Source: Bacteroidota bacterium (lineage in GTDB: Bacteria; Bacteroidota; Bacteroidia; Bacteroidales; Cfx3-03). Taken from it: 64,000 nucleotides of DNA. Where the stretch lies: the NCBI GenBank assembly GCA_013390605.1, contig JACAUB010000001.1, forward strand, positions 4,142,675 to 4,206,674. The letters run 5' to 3'. A program made the translations under genes and the position numbers. Each line of letters begins with the position of its first letter. Positions within the stretch are counted from its first letter, which is position 1. The notes under the pieces were generated by a model. That model searched no databases. It saw only the letters and a list, made by a program, of their open reading frames with translations, and was not told the DNA's origin. This document shows positions 15,201 through 25,670 of this stretch, one piece after another.

Positions 15201-17903
15201 TTAATTCATAACTGTAAACACATAGCTTCCCGAATTCAGTTTTATCGTAAACAGTTGTTTTACTTTATCTCCATTTTTAACGCTTGCTTCATTCGAGAAT
15301 ACTTTACCATCTTTCAAGATGCTCTTCGCATTCAAGTATAGCGTTACCGTGCTATTTGCAGGAATCACAGCAGAATAAATGACACTGTTATCTTTTCGTT
15401 TCCATGAGGATTTTATCTCACCATACGGTCCGGTATGTTTTGCTTCGAAAGATTCGAGCCCCTTCACAAAGTTTGGCTGTAGTATCGTGTTTTTGAATCC
15501 GGGGTTTTGTGGGTCCGGTTTAATTCCTCCCAACGCTTTATAATACCATGCTCCTATTTCGCCAAACATGATATGGTTTTGTGATATATCTGACTTGGCA
15601 TCAATCGGCCAGTTCTCTAAGAGGGTGGTTGCACCATTCTTAATCCACCAGCCCCATGAAGGAAATGTCTCTTGTGAAGCTACTTCATAAGCTAAATCGG
15701 CGTATCCATTTTCGCTTAGTGCATTCAGTATGGTTTTGCTTCCAAGTAATCCAACATCGATATGTCTGTTATCGGCAATGACACGTTGGGCCAGTTTCTC
15801 TGCGACTTTTGCTTTTAGGTTTTCAGGAACGACACCCCAAAATAAAGGCGCACTTAACTCTGTTTGCAGACCTTCGCCATAGACCCCGGTTTCCTGATCC
15901 AGATACTTTGCATTAATTGCATTTGCAATTCTGTTTGATAAGGCGGTGTATCGCTCATAGTCGGCTTGTTTCTTCAAAATCAGGGCTGTCTTCGCCAGAA
16001 TTGATGCATCCACAAAATAATAAATGGACGAGGTGAATTCTTTAGGGGTAACAGATTTTACAGGCACCCAGTCGCCCAAGCCCCAGTTGGTAAGTCCTGA
16101 AGGACTTATTTCGGTAATATGATCGACATATCTTTTGATGTTATCATAACAATCGGTCAACAATTTACTGTCTCCATAAAATTGATAGATGTTCCAGGGA
16201 ATGATGGCAATGGTACTTGTCCAATCAGGACCGTTTGCCCATGCATAACCCCATCCATCACTTGGAACGATTGCAGGCAAAACGCCATTGGGTTGTTGTT
16301 CATCGCGATGGTCGGCTAACCATTTTTCATAAATGGTAATACCATCAAAATTATAGAGTCCGGTTTCGCTGGCTATATGTGCATCGCCAGTCCAACCATT
16401 CTTTTCGCGTTGCGGACAGTCTGTTGGATAACCAAACAGGTTTGATAAATAGGAGTTATTTGTTGCTGACCATGTTTTATTTAACGTAGTGTTTGAACTC
16501 TGGATCTGACCGGCTACGGGAACATCGCTATGCATGAAGATTCCTGTCAGACTCTCTTTTGTCAATTCAATCGGTTTATCACTGCTAACCTCCACATATT
16601 GAAAACCCTTATAGTTGAAATGAGGCATAAAGGTTTCGACACCCTCTCCCGACAACGTATAAATATCAGTTTGGAAAGGATCGGTATCATCAGTAGGGCG
16701 ATAATGGACGATGATATTCGACTGGTCAACATTGCCATCTTTATCAAGAAGTTCTGAATGTTTCAATCGTAGTACTGTTCCCTGTTCTCCCGTAACATGA
16801 ATTTTACTGACACCTGCAATATTTCGTCCAAGGTCGAAGATGTACTTCTGGGCACTGATCTTACGAATACTTTTAGCCGGAATCTCTTCTATATCACGAA
16901 TAGGATGGAGCACCTGTGCAACAATATTATTGGAAGGAGCACCCACAATGATGCTATTCTTCCATTTAGAGTCATTGAATGGGGTGTTATTCCATCCTTT
17001 CTGTGCCAATCGTGCATCCTGGTGTTCGGCGGTATAAATACTGTTTAATGTTATCGGACTTAATGAGGTTTTCCAGTCTTCGCCTGTCGTAATAGTCTCT
17101 ACGGCACCATTTTCATAGGTTATTCTGATATCCATACAAAACTTAGGGCGGGCTCGCCAGGGTGCTTTATCGAAATACCAGACAGCTGTTGACTGATGGT
17201 TATACCAACCATTTCCAAGCACTACGCCAACAGCAACTGAATCAGTGTTCAGCATAGAGGTGATATCGTATGTTGCATACAGATTCCGTCGATCAAAACG
17301 TGTGTACATTGGATCTAGACGATGATTGCCAACACGTTTGCCATTAATATATAACTCATACAATCCAGCAACAGCAATATATGCACGTGCAGATTTGATC
17401 ACTGAGGTGGGTCTAAATACTTTTCTGAAATAGGGAGCTGCTTTTAAATTGATATCCTGGGTATCTGAAATCCAAAAGCCTTTCCAGTTCTTCATTTCCA
17501 TCATACCGGTCTCAAAACTTGCAACGGTGGCAGGCTTACATTTTTTGCCATCCATATCCCATACTTGTACGGTCCAGTAGTATTTTGTGAAGGGTGCAAG
17601 TGGTTTACCCTGATAGGTAATCAGCATGTCATTACCTACCTTCAATGTCGAATTCATCATATTGCCCTCACCGTGTAATACGGCTAAGGAATCGGCACCT
17701 ACAAAAATTTGATATGCCTGCTGCAGGGCTCCTGGTCGTTGGTCATTTATTTGCCATTTCAACCGAGGATTGGCCGCATCAATACCGATAGGATTTACCA
17801 TGTATTCGCAAACCAGCCCCTGAGGCTTACACTGTTGCGCTTTACCATATAATGATACCGCTGTAAATAATAGAATTGCAAGTAATATCTTATGATTTTT
17901 CAT
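15201..17903 (-). CDS. exported GH78 alpha-L-rhamnosidase
   Basis: A 900-residue exported enzyme that releases L-rhamnose from the non-reducing end of glycans. It has a signal peptide (MKNHKILLAILLFTAVSLYG), an N-terminal Ig-like and beta-sandwich region (residues about 30-400, with RAYIAVAGLYELYINGKRVG), an (alpha/alpha)6 barrel, and a C-terminal sandwich. The barrel has the motif DCPQREKNGWTGDA, whose D, E and D sit at the spacings of the rhamnose-binding residues known in Bacillus RhaB (567, 572, 579), and the late FGEIGAWYYKAL supplies the expected Glu. It is the last gene of the minus-strand lyase operon, starting 8 bases after the esterase stop. Confidence 0.93.
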   Translation of the reverse strand: MKNHKILLAILLFTAVSLYGKAQQCKPQGLVCEYMVNPIGIDAANPRLKWQINDQRPGALQQAYQIFVGADSLAVLHGEGNMMNSTLKVGNDMLITYQGKPLAPFTKYYWTVQVWDMDGKKCKPATVASFETGMMEMKNWKGFWISDTQDINLKAAPYFRKVFRPTSVIKSARAYIAVAGLYELYINGKRVGNHRLDPMYTRFDRRNLYATYDITSMLNTDSVAVGVVLGNGWYNHQSTAVWYFDKAPWRARPKFCMDIRITYENGAVETITTGEDWKTSLSPITLNSIYTAEHQDARLAQKGWNNTPFNDSKWKNSIIVGAPSNNIVAQVLHPIRDIEEIPAKSIRKISAQKYIFDLGRNIAGVSKIHVTGEQGTVLRLKHSELLDKDGNVDQSNIIVHYRPTDDTDPFQTDIYTLSGEGVETFMPHFNYKGFQYVEVSSDKPIELTKESLTGIFMHSDVPVAGQIQSSNTTLNKTWSATNNSYLSNLFGYPTDCPQREKNGWTGDAHIASETGLYNFDGITIYEKWLADHRDEQQPNGVLPAIVPSDGWGYAWANGPDWTSTIAIIPWNIYQFYGDSKLLTDCYDNIKRYVDHITEISPSGLTNWGLGDWVPVKSVTPKEFTSSIYYFVDASILAKTALILKKQADYERYTALSNRIANAINAKYLDQETGVYGEGLQTELSAPLFWGVVPENLKAKVAEKLAQRVIADNRHIDVGLLGSKTILNALSENGYADLAYEVASQETFPSWGWWIKNGATTLLENWPIDAKSDISQNHIMFGEIGAWYYKALGGIKPDPQNPGFKNTILQPNFVKGLESFEAKHTGPYGEIKSSWKRKDNSVIYSAVIPANSTVTLYLNAKSILKDGKVFSNEASVKNGDKVKQLFTIKLNSGSYVFTVMN

Positions 17904-17911
17904 TTATGATT

Positions 17912-19207
17912 TTATTTTAAATAATCCTGAAGAAACGCTTCTTTAGTTTTACTAATCGTATTTTCCCATATTTCTTTGTAAGCAGGTTGCTCCATGTGAT
18001 GGGCACGATAAGGAACGGTCAGGATAATTTTCTTACCTTTTGCCTGGTTAATAGCTGCATAAACTGCTGATGAAGGACAAGTGAGATCGATCAAACCTAT
18101 TTCAACAACAATAGTAGCCCTGGAATCTTTTAGTACATGGGCTACATCATAATAGGGAAGTGTTGATAACATTTTCTCTTTATCATAGGTTGTTTCAAAA
18201 GGATAAGGCCAACTACCTTTACGTCCAACTAAAGAGCCACCCCAATCACACATGGCAGGTACGGTAACAATCACTGCACTAACTCTTTTATCTAAACCAG
18301 CGGCAGCCAAAGACTGTCCACCACCCTGACTTTCACCAATAACTACAATACGTTTTCCATCCCATTCCGGCTGACTTGTCAGAAAATCGAGTGTTCTGAT
18401 TAAACGTAAATACATTCCTCTAAAATAAATATCATGCTGGCTTTCCAAACCCTGCTGTGCATAATTTTTTAACTCACCATTTTCAAGATTAGTGTAATAC
18501 GCATCAGGTTGTCCGTTTAACATGCCATGTGCGTTTAAATCAAAACAAAGTGCTCCTTTTCCCATTTTTGCATAACGCATAGCATTGTATGGTTCAGAAC
18601 GACACCAATCGCCACTAACACCTGCGGCATGAAAATTAATCACAATGGGTAACGACTTTGGTTTAGCTAATACTGGTTTAGCAAAATAACCCCGCACTGG
18701 TTTTGGTCCTAAACAATTAATTTCAACATCAGAACACTGATAACCTGAAGCTATATTCTTCACTGGAATGATTTTCATACCCATTGGGAGTGCTCTCAAT
18801 GCTGCTTTTTCTCCTTTCCAAAATTTATCAAAGTCCTTGGGACGGCTAGTTCCAGGTTTAAATTCTTCAGGGGCGACGATTAAGCCGATACTGGCTGATT
18901 CGGTTTTTGTACTTGCCTGAAAAATATAGGTAGTAGGTTCAGAAAACGTTTCACTAAAAACTAAAAGTGTATCGCCTTCATATTTTAACATCTTTTGTGT
19001 GAGTTGATTGCTGAAATCTTTTCTGATTTTAATTAGAACAGAGTCTGTATTTTTGTCTTTCAGCAAAAGGGTAACTCGTACCTTTTCTCCCTTTTTATAA
19101 ATTCCAGTTTCATTTGTTTGCCTTAAGATGATGGTTTGGCCTATTGAAATGGAGAAAAGGCCGATCAGCAAGTATGTTGTGAGTAAAAAACATTTGATTG
19201 CGTTCAT
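17912..19207 (-). CDS. exported CE7 acetyl esterase (AXE1 family)
   Basis: A 431-residue alpha/beta hydrolase that should remove acetyl groups from sugars. It has a signal peptide (MNAIKCFLLTTYLLIGLFSI), an N-terminal beta-rich domain of about 110 residues, then the AXE1 domain. The catalytic triad is visible as Ser in GESQGGGQSLAAAG, Asp in IGLIDLTCPSSAVYAA, and His in YRAHHMEQP, all in CE7-like contexts. The gene sits 8 bases upstream of the rhamnosidase and 112 bases after the GH2 gene, in the lyase operon. Its presence implies an acetylated substrate; the exact ester is inferred. Confidence 0.88.
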   Translation of the reverse strand: MNAIKCFLLTTYLLIGLFSISIGQTIILRQTNETGIYKKGEKVRVTLLLKDKNTDSVLIKIRKDFSNQLTQKMLKYEGDTLLVFSETFSEPTTYIFQASTKTESASIGLIVAPEEFKPGTSRPKDFDKFWKGEKAALRALPMGMKIIPVKNIASGYQCSDVEINCLGPKPVRGYFAKPVLAKPKSLPIVINFHAAGVSGDWCRSEPYNAMRYAKMGKGALCFDLNAHGMLNGQPDAYYTNLENGELKNYAQQGLESQHDIYFRGMYLRLIRTLDFLTSQPEWDGKRIVVIGESQGGGQSLAAAGLDKRVSAVIVTVPAMCDWGGSLVGRKGSWPYPFETTYDKEKMLSTLPYYDVAHVLKDSRATIVVEIGLIDLTCPSSAVYAAINQAKGKKIILTVPYRAHHMEQPAYKEIWENTISKTKEAFLQDYLK

Positions 19208-19319
19208 CAGTAAATAATTTTTAGATTAGGGTCTGATCATTTTAAATATACATTGACATTCTCTGAACTTTATAATTTCATAAAATCGATTCTTTTAAGA
19301 AAAGCTAATCATCCGTATT

Positions 19320-21992
19320 TTATTTTGCAGGCTTATACATTGGCAAACCTGTTATTGGCCAATGGCTTACTTGTGATTCTGTATTTAGCTTCAGTTCTAC
19401 ATCTTTTGAAGTGAATGATTTTACTGAAATATTCCAACCGTCAACAACAATCATTGGCGTTTCGTTGTGGAGATCGACTAAAGAGGCCTCTATTATGATG
19501 GTTTTTACTTCATTCGGAATCAGGGAAACATAATTATCAGTATAATAAACTGGTAATACCCGTTCATTAGAATGTTGGCGACGAAGTTGTAAATGAGCCA
19601 TTAGCGCAATTTGAGAACTAGCATTATGCAAGGTGACTTCAAGCAAACACTTTCCATTAATATTTTGGCGTACAACTTTCGATTCAAGCGTCACTACAGG
19701 CAATTTGTTCAGATCTGATAAGTTATCAGGTTGTTCATGTGAGGCCTTCCAATAGAAGTTATCAGAAATCAACAAACCCTTTGCATCCTTCAGTTCAAGT
19801 TTTACAAAAAACACAGAAGTTAAGTTTGAAGGCCATTTTACAGTATCCAGATCAGTTGCTGAACTGGCTTTAGCATTTACTGTAAACGCTTGTTGATAAG
19901 CAACTTTTCCATCCAGGTTATATAAGGTGAGTTGCGCTTTTAAATTCTGAAGATCGGTTCCTTTATTATTTATGACCTGAATGATTGCTTCGCGCTCATT
20001 TAGCTGGATATGGACAAGTTCGCAAGCTTTCTTTGTTGCAAATAATGATGAATTAGGCTCTAAATCGTGATGATAAATCTGCCATACGAAACTTGGTTGT
20101 GCCGGGTTACTCATCCAAGTGATGACACCACTACACGGGTTAAATAACTTAGCATTACGACCTTCATACATCGCTCTGAATGCTTCATAATTCATCATTT
20201 GCCCCTTGCGTACAAAATCAGCCAGATTATCGGCTTTTCCATAACGGCTGTTTAATTCATCCGGATATTTGTTACCCCTCTGGGCTCCTCTGGCAAAATC
20301 ATGCTCCGCCCAGTCGTCGTTGATAATTTCCCAATCCTTTTCAGGCATCATTCCATGAACCGACTCCAGGGTTGGAATAGACATACTTCCTATTTCAGTT
20401 TTAAACGATTCGCCAAAGACATAGTAATCACTGGGTTTTCGCCAGAAATAAGGGCCACCTGAGTTTACACCACGCCCTTCGGTAGAACTTGATTGATAAT
20501 GACGCATCGGTTCGAGCTTGCTCATCATCGCTTTTAAGGAATCATCGATCTCTTTAGGAGGAAATCCTTCATTACGTGCACACCAGACTGCAATAGAAGG
20601 ATGGTTTCGAAAACGAAGTATTTTGTCGCGAACATTAGCCAGATAAAGTTTTTGATCATTCGGGTTGGGGCCATCTCCAGGATTGGCTTGAAAGAACTCG
20701 TCCCAAAGCAAGATGCCATATTTATCACACATATCATAGAAATCCTCACTGGTGCTCTGTCCTACCCAGTTGCGAATCATAGTGTAGTTTGCAATCTGAT
20801 GCATCCTGATCTGTGCTTCCAATCGCTCACGTGGTATGCGTTTCATGGCTTCGTCCATTCCCCAGTTTCCCCCTTTGCATAAAACCTTAACGCCATTCAC
20901 TGATATCGTCAGGTTTTCAGTTTCGGGAACACTGTAGGTGATTTTACGGATACCGAAAGATACTTTTTTACTATCGGATACCTGATTTGCTATATCAAAA
21001 CTGAGGCTTAAGGTATATAGGTTTTGGGGACCATAACCATTGGGCCACCATAACTTAGGATTCTTTACAAGAAGTTGAGGAAACTTTTTGGAAGTAAGCG
21101 AAATAAGTTTTGAGGTATGGGCAGGAACTTCTACAGACTGCTGAAACGATACATTGCCAAAACTTCCTTTCAGAATACCTTTTTGTGGTTGATCGGTAAC
21201 GTTTTCCAAAGTAGTTTGAACAGAAATATCTGCAGTATTTAATTTGGGAAGTGGCAGATCTGTTGTGATAAGTGGAGACTTGATCAAGACAGCGCCTGAA
21301 GCTGATAGAAATACTTTTTGCCAGATCCCAGTGTTACGGTCGCGGATGGCAGGAATCCAGTCCCAACCTAATGAACAAAGAAACGTAGGGCCATCACTGG
21401 CAGTAATGCCTCCATTCCCCCCCATACCGAGTGCAATGGTGTGTTCGTGAGGGATACCTGGATTGGGTTGTGGTGAAATCAAAACAGCCAATACTGCTTG
21501 CTCACCTGGTGTCACAAGAGAGGAGATGTCGAAAAGGCCACGTATAAATGCTCCTTTAATATTTCCAACTTCCTTTCCGTTTACAAAGACCATTGCAAAA
21601 TAGTTAATACCATCAAAATTCAGCCAGATCTTTTTTCCTTTATAATCAGCAGGAACCAAAAAAGTAGTTCTATACCAATATGAGGTGCGGCAAAGTGTTT
21701 CCGGGATTTTATCGGGACGGTTATTTTCGCCCCAAAGCGGTTCAGGATATATCCCATTATTCACTAATGTGGTCAAAATAGTTCCGGGAACTGTTGCATT
21801 ATACCATCCGGTTGTTTGAAAACCGGCTTTAGTAATCTCTTTGCCCGACTGGCTTATTTTAGAAGCATCTTGTAATTGCCAACCATTGGCAATAATAAAG
21901 GGGGTAGAATTAGTTTGCCCGCTGAGTGAAAAAGCTAAAGACAATAGGATAAAGAGTGTTGTAAATTTCGTTAAAGACTTTGAGCGCTTCAT
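19320..21992 (-). CDS. exported GH2 family glycosidase (exo-beta-mannosidase/glucosaminidase-like)
   Basis: An 890-residue exported enzyme. After a signal peptide (MKRSKSLTKFTTLFILLSLA) comes a jelly-roll domain with the pattern WYNATVPGTILTTLVNNGIY and RTSYWYRTTFLVPADYKGKK, then Ig-like domains and a TIM barrel. The acid/base is the Glu of VWCARNEGFPP; the nucleophile is probably the Glu of SFKTEIGSMSIPT, a setting like that of exo-beta-glucosaminidases and beta-mannosidases of GH2. The exact sugar cannot be told from sequence. The frame is open upstream to 22076, but the ATG at 21992 gives a clean signal peptide. It is 151 bases downstream of the GH88 gene, with a hairpin in between. Confidence 0.88.
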   Translation of the reverse strand: MKRSKSLTKFTTLFILLSLAFSLSGQTNSTPFIIANGWQLQDASKISQSGKEITKAGFQTTGWYNATVPGTILTTLVNNGIYPEPLWGENNRPDKIPETLCRTSYWYRTTFLVPADYKGKKIWLNFDGINYFAMVFVNGKEVGNIKGAFIRGLFDISSLVTPGEQAVLAVLISPQPNPGIPHEHTIALGMGGNGGITASDGPTFLCSLGWDWIPAIRDRNTGIWQKVFLSASGAVLIKSPLITTDLPLPKLNTADISVQTTLENVTDQPQKGILKGSFGNVSFQQSVEVPAHTSKLISLTSKKFPQLLVKNPKLWWPNGYGPQNLYTLSLSFDIANQVSDSKKVSFGIRKITYSVPETENLTISVNGVKVLCKGGNWGMDEAMKRIPRERLEAQIRMHQIANYTMIRNWVGQSTSEDFYDMCDKYGILLWDEFFQANPGDGPNPNDQKLYLANVRDKILRFRNHPSIAVWCARNEGFPPKEIDDSLKAMMSKLEPMRHYQSSSTEGRGVNSGGPYFWRKPSDYYVFGESFKTEIGSMSIPTLESVHGMMPEKDWEIINDDWAEHDFARGAQRGNKYPDELNSRYGKADNLADFVRKGQMMNYEAFRAMYEGRNAKLFNPCSGVITWMSNPAQPSFVWQIYHHDLEPNSSLFATKKACELVHIQLNEREAIIQVINNKGTDLQNLKAQLTLYNLDGKVAYQQAFTVNAKASSATDLDTVKWPSNLTSVFFVKLELKDAKGLLISDNFYWKASHEQPDNLSDLNKLPVVTLESKVVRQNINGKCLLEVTLHNASSQIALMAHLQLRRQHSNERVLPVYYTDNYVSLIPNEVKTIIIEASLVDLHNETPMIVVDGWNISVKSFTSKDVELKLNTESQVSHWPITGLPMYKPAK

Positions 21993-22040
21993 ATTTTTCT
22001 TTTTTTCTAAATTCCAGGGAACAAAAAAACCATAAATAAT

Positions 22041-22074
22041 GAAGAGCGTAACTCCGCTTGAAATTACGCCCTTC
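22041..22074 (-). other. intercistronic hairpin between GH88 and GH2
   Basis: In the minus-strand RNA, GAAGGGCGUAA (22074-22064) can pair with UUACGCUCUUC (22051-22041) over 11 positions with one G-U pair. No U run follows, so it is more likely to set mRNA stability or processing than to terminate. Function inferred. Confidence 0.4.
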
Positions 22075-22143
22075 AACTTTCAAAGTTAAATGAAAAGAAT
22101 CAAAACATATTAAGTTTTAAAAATTAAAACACTTTTTTTCGAC

Positions 22144-23358
22144 TTAGTGAATTTTTAACTTTTTATAGCGCAGCATTGCTTCAAGATAATAGTAATCAGC
22201 ATAAGTCAACGGAACATCAACTTCACTATTATGAGGGAATGATCCAACATTATGTTTTATTATAAAATCACCATTTTCTCCTAACGCTGCCCGGTATGCA
22301 GGTGATGAGAGACTACGAATTTCAATCTCAGCTACATTCAAATATTTTTTTGCTAATTGTTTATCAACGTATTGACTTAGCTCGATAAGAGCAGAAGCCA
22401 TGAGTGCACCTGCAGAGGCATCACGCTGAGCATCCGGAATACTGGGTGCATTAAAATCCCAATAGGGAATTTTATCTTTAGGTAGATTGGGGTGATTCAA
22501 TAAAAACGCTGCAATATGTTTAGCCTGTTGCAGATAGCGGTCGAGCTTTGTTTCGCGATACATCATGACGTACCCATATAAGCCCCATGACTGACCTCGG
22601 GCCCATGCAGACTCATTAAATGCTCCTTGGTGGGTTTGCTTGATCATTGGCTCTCCGGTTTCCGGATTATATGATACAACATGATAACAGCTATAGTCGC
22701 TACGATAATGGTTTTTCATAGTTAGATCAGCATGACTAACGGCAATTTTGTAGAAACTGGAGTCGTGAGATATATTAAAAGCATTCATCAGCAATTCCAG
22801 ATTCATCATGTTATCAATGATAACTGGATATTTCCATTTAGCATTGGCTCCCCATGATTGGATTAAACCAACTTTTGGATTAAAACGGGTAGACAACGAC
22901 TTGGCCGCTGTTAATAACACATCTTTATAACTTTTCTCATTTGTAATCCGTAGTCCGTTTCCAAAGCTGCAATTGATCATAAAGCCAACATCGTGATTTG
23001 AAGTAGTGAATTTCTCACGTTCAACACGAGCAGTCATGACTTTTGCATACTTTTTCATCATCGGATCTTTAGTTCCTTCGTAAAGATACCATAGACAGCC
23101 AGGATAAAATCCACTACACCACCAACGGGAATCAGACGTTGTTAAATGACCCGTCTTATCAATTGTTCGGGGTAAAGAGTCGGTTTTTGGCAGCATCACT
23201 TCGCTCATTAGCTTATACTGTTTGACAGAGAAGGCTAATGATTGGTCAATAACTTTATTAAGCGGTTCAACTTTTGCACCACTTTTAACTTTTTGAGCAT
23301 TACAGTTGATGAAACCGATCATACAAACTGTAAGAACGAATAAAATTGTTTTCTTCAT
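22144..23358 (-). CDS. exported GH88 unsaturated glucuronyl hydrolase
   Basis: A 404-residue enzyme that hydrolyses the unsaturated uronic acid left at the end of oligosaccharides by polysaccharide lyases. The two catalytic aspartates known in Bacillus unsaturated glucuronyl hydrolase (Asp88 and Asp149) match the Asp of TTSNHDVGFMINCS and of YPVIIDNMMNLELLMNA. Further family blocks are CSGFYPGCLWYLYEGTKD and NESAWARGQSWGLYGYVMMY. The start at 23358 (MKKTILFVLTVCMIGFINCN) gives a proper signal peptide; the frame is open 15 codons further. It begins 38 bases after the lyase stop, so the two enzymes are made together, as expected for consecutive steps. Confidence 0.93.
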   Translation of the reverse strand: MKKTILFVLTVCMIGFINCNAQKVKSGAKVEPLNKVIDQSLAFSVKQYKLMSEVMLPKTDSLPRTIDKTGHLTTSDSRWWCSGFYPGCLWYLYEGTKDPMMKKYAKVMTARVEREKFTTSNHDVGFMINCSFGNGLRITNEKSYKDVLLTAAKSLSTRFNPKVGLIQSWGANAKWKYPVIIDNMMNLELLMNAFNISHDSSFYKIAVSHADLTMKNHYRSDYSCYHVVSYNPETGEPMIKQTHQGAFNESAWARGQSWGLYGYVMMYRETKLDRYLQQAKHIAAFLLNHPNLPKDKIPYWDFNAPSIPDAQRDASAGALMASALIELSQYVDKQLAKKYLNVAEIEIRSLSSPAYRAALGENGDFIIKHNVGSFPHNSEVDVPLTYADYYYLEAMLRYKKLKIH

Positions 23359-23396
23359 TACTGGATAGTTATGATTGAATTTGTGGTTAAATTTCA

Positions 23397-25256
23397 TTAC
23401 CAACTTTTTAGTGGCTTAATATTATTGCTATTTTCATTCACTCCTTCAGGAATGAGTAAAACAGTTACTTTTGATTTACTATTTGCAGGAATAACTACAT
23501 CAAATCCTACCAATATGGTTCCTGGATTCTGAGCATCATACTCATGCAATGGTGTTGTTGGCCTTGTTGTAATTATAGTATTAGCAGGTTCTACAACTTT
23601 AAGCAATAGAGTTTTACCATTTTTAGATAATACGGCTGTTCCATCTCCGTTTATTTTTACATCGGCAGGTGTAAGCATGGTCCAGCGCATGGTGGTTGCT
23701 TTATCAGATGATTCAATCTCATCACTAACCATAACATATTTCTGGTCGACTATTGCAATACCTCGTTTAACATCATTTGTATTTCCACTATACACTTTTG
23801 ACAGATCGAAAGTTGCACTTAGAAATGATGGTTTGCCTGATGAGCTTAAGATCGGTGCATAACCATCTACTTTTTGAAGTTGGTTATCAAAGGCGAGTGT
23901 ACTATGATAAAAATTATTGTAACGAAGTACTTCCCAGCGTTGTGAATTTTGTTTCATATTCCATAGATCGACCTTTTTCGATTCGAGTGACTCGTATTCC
24001 TGTGAACCAAAATCCATTGACCAACGCTCTCCATTAGCATCCATTACAAAAGAACCTATATCCATGTGAGCATGGTTTATAGATGGTGACCCACCTTTTA
24101 TTGCAACATAAATTGCATTAGGATCAGTCCATGATGAACGCATTAATGCCATAGGATTCTTTCCTTTTCCAGCCCACAAAAGCTTTTTAGGCGCTTGAAT
24201 ATTATCCAAATTTATTCCGGCTCCCCAAATCATAATAGCTGGTAATAAACGATCCTGACTTATCTTTCTATCAGTCCCCAAATGCTTCTTCTCAACAAAG
24301 AGTAATGATTCATCTTTAGCTTGCTTAGCTAACCAAAACATTGCAGGATTTAAACCCGAACCATTTCCACAATCAGAATAATTAAAACACTTGCCAGTAT
24401 TTCCAGTCATATTTTCAAGAAATCCGGCTGTTTTAAATAATGCTGAGCTTTGGGTAAGACCAAAGTCAGTACCAAATGTTTTTTCAATTGCACTTAAAAA
24501 CATGACATTAAAGCTCGTACCATATCCCCAATAGCCATAACCTTCGGGATAAATACCATCCGGGTTATAATCGCCCATAGGCAGTTTAATAGATTCTATA
24601 GCCCGGTCAATGATCTTCTTCGACTCTTCAGGCTGATCTTCATAGATTGCCAAAGCGCCATAGGTCATTCCTGTATTGCAAACCTGATTCCAGTTATGCG
24701 TAACTCTCAACCAGCTATTGTATTTTGGATCAAGTGAAGGCTCTATACCTTTTTTGAGAATGGCTTCTTTTATAAGGTTTCGTGAAGACTGTGATAGATC
24801 GTTGTAAAGCCAGTCGTAACCAATTGAAACGCCTAATGTCATTTCGGCTACATCAAGAAAATGTGAAGGATTCCAGTCACTAAAAGCCGCTATCGTTACA
24901 AGCTCTTCTTCTGCTTTTTTAAGATATTTTGCATCATGCGTCATTCTATAGGCATAGGATAGAAAGAATATACGATGAATACATTCTCGTGACTTATCTA
25001 ATAACCGACGACCAATCTGTATTCTTTGAAGTGGAGGCAATGTGAGCATTCGATCACTTTCGTTCAAAATGGTTTGATGTACCTGTAGCCAGGTTTTGTC
25101 AGAGGCAATATTTTTCTTTATTAACGCTTCTTCGCCCTGTGTTAATAATATTCGGGGATGCGGTGAAGTAACATTACTGTTTTGAAGGTACTTTAACTGA
25201 GCCGAAACAAAAAACGGAAGCAATAAAGCACAAATGATGAATAGATTTTTTTTCAT
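23397..25256 (-). CDS. exported polysaccharide lyase, heparinase II/III superfamily
   Basis: A 619-residue exported protein: signal peptide (MKKNLFIICALLLPFFVSAQ), an all-alpha toroid domain (residues about 30-330; conserved RVTHNWNQVCNTGMTYGALA and YPEGYGYWGYGTSFN), and a C-terminal beta-sandwich domain with the heparinase II/III block NHAHMDIGSFVMDANGERWS (about 394-413). Such enzymes cleave uronic-acid polysaccharides by beta-elimination, using Tyr/His/Asn residues of the kind seen here. The family is varied (PL12, PL21, PL33, PL37 and others) and I cannot fix the substrate. It is the first gene of the lyase operon, followed by GH88. A promoter with an overlapping palindrome lies upstream at 25284-25325. 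Confidence 0.88.
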   Translation of the reverse strand: MKKNLFIICALLLPFFVSAQLKYLQNSNVTSPHPRILLTQGEEALIKKNIASDKTWLQVHQTILNESDRMLTLPPLQRIQIGRRLLDKSRECIHRIFFLSYAYRMTHDAKYLKKAEEELVTIAAFSDWNPSHFLDVAEMTLGVSIGYDWLYNDLSQSSRNLIKEAILKKGIEPSLDPKYNSWLRVTHNWNQVCNTGMTYGALAIYEDQPEESKKIIDRAIESIKLPMGDYNPDGIYPEGYGYWGYGTSFNVMFLSAIEKTFGTDFGLTQSSALFKTAGFLENMTGNTGKCFNYSDCGNGSGLNPAMFWLAKQAKDESLLFVEKKHLGTDRKISQDRLLPAIMIWGAGINLDNIQAPKKLLWAGKGKNPMALMRSSWTDPNAIYVAIKGGSPSINHAHMDIGSFVMDANGERWSMDFGSQEYESLESKKVDLWNMKQNSQRWEVLRYNNFYHSTLAFDNQLQKVDGYAPILSSSGKPSFLSATFDLSKVYSGNTNDVKRGIAIVDQKYVMVSDEIESSDKATTMRWTMLTPADVKINGDGTAVLSKNGKTLLLKVVEPANTIITTRPTTPLHEYDAQNPGTILVGFDVVIPANSKSKVTVLLIPEGVNENSNNIKPLKSW

Positions 25257-25283
25257 TGGGTTGTTATTTTTGGATTGAATTTT

Positions 25284-25325
25284 CAAAATTATCAATTGAG
25301 TTATTGGATAAGACAAACGTTTGCA
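25284..25325 (-). promoter_or_regulatory. promoter and palindromic operator of the lyase operon
   Basis: On the minus strand TAATTTTG (25291-25284) forms a -7 box, with TTTG (25317-25314) 22 bases upstream. The TTTG is part of the palindrome CAAACGTTTG (25314-25323). The 13-mer acaaacgtttgca (25313-25325) recurs upstream of the ECF sigma gene at 33647-33659. The overlap with the -33 box suggests control by a LacI-like repressor; this is inference. Confidence 0.5.
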
Positions 25326-25670
25326 TTATTGCATTTAGAAACATTTCCCCATTACACTTAACCTTAAACAGGGCCATTAAAAACAGAAAGTTATTTTGCT
25401 ATTTTGTTAAGATTCACTTTGATTGTACTGAGAAACACAAAATTTATCTCTACAAACAACATTGAATTTTGGGCTTCAAGTTATGCCTGATAATTACTTG
25501 AAGATTTCAACAGCCTCTTCAAAATTTTCAAGACTCAAATATACCAAAATAAACTGCCTAAATAAGATTGTAATCTCATTAAACAAACACGCACGAATCA
25601 TTATTTACAATGGCACTAAAAAAGGAAGCTCCCCCCAAAAGAAAATTAATTATTTTCATATCCTGATTTT
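25326..25670. other. AT-rich leader of the lyase operon, no gene
   Basis: No reading frame with protein character is visible on either strand. The segment lies between the lyase promoter and the SGNH hydrolase relic. Confidence 0.4.
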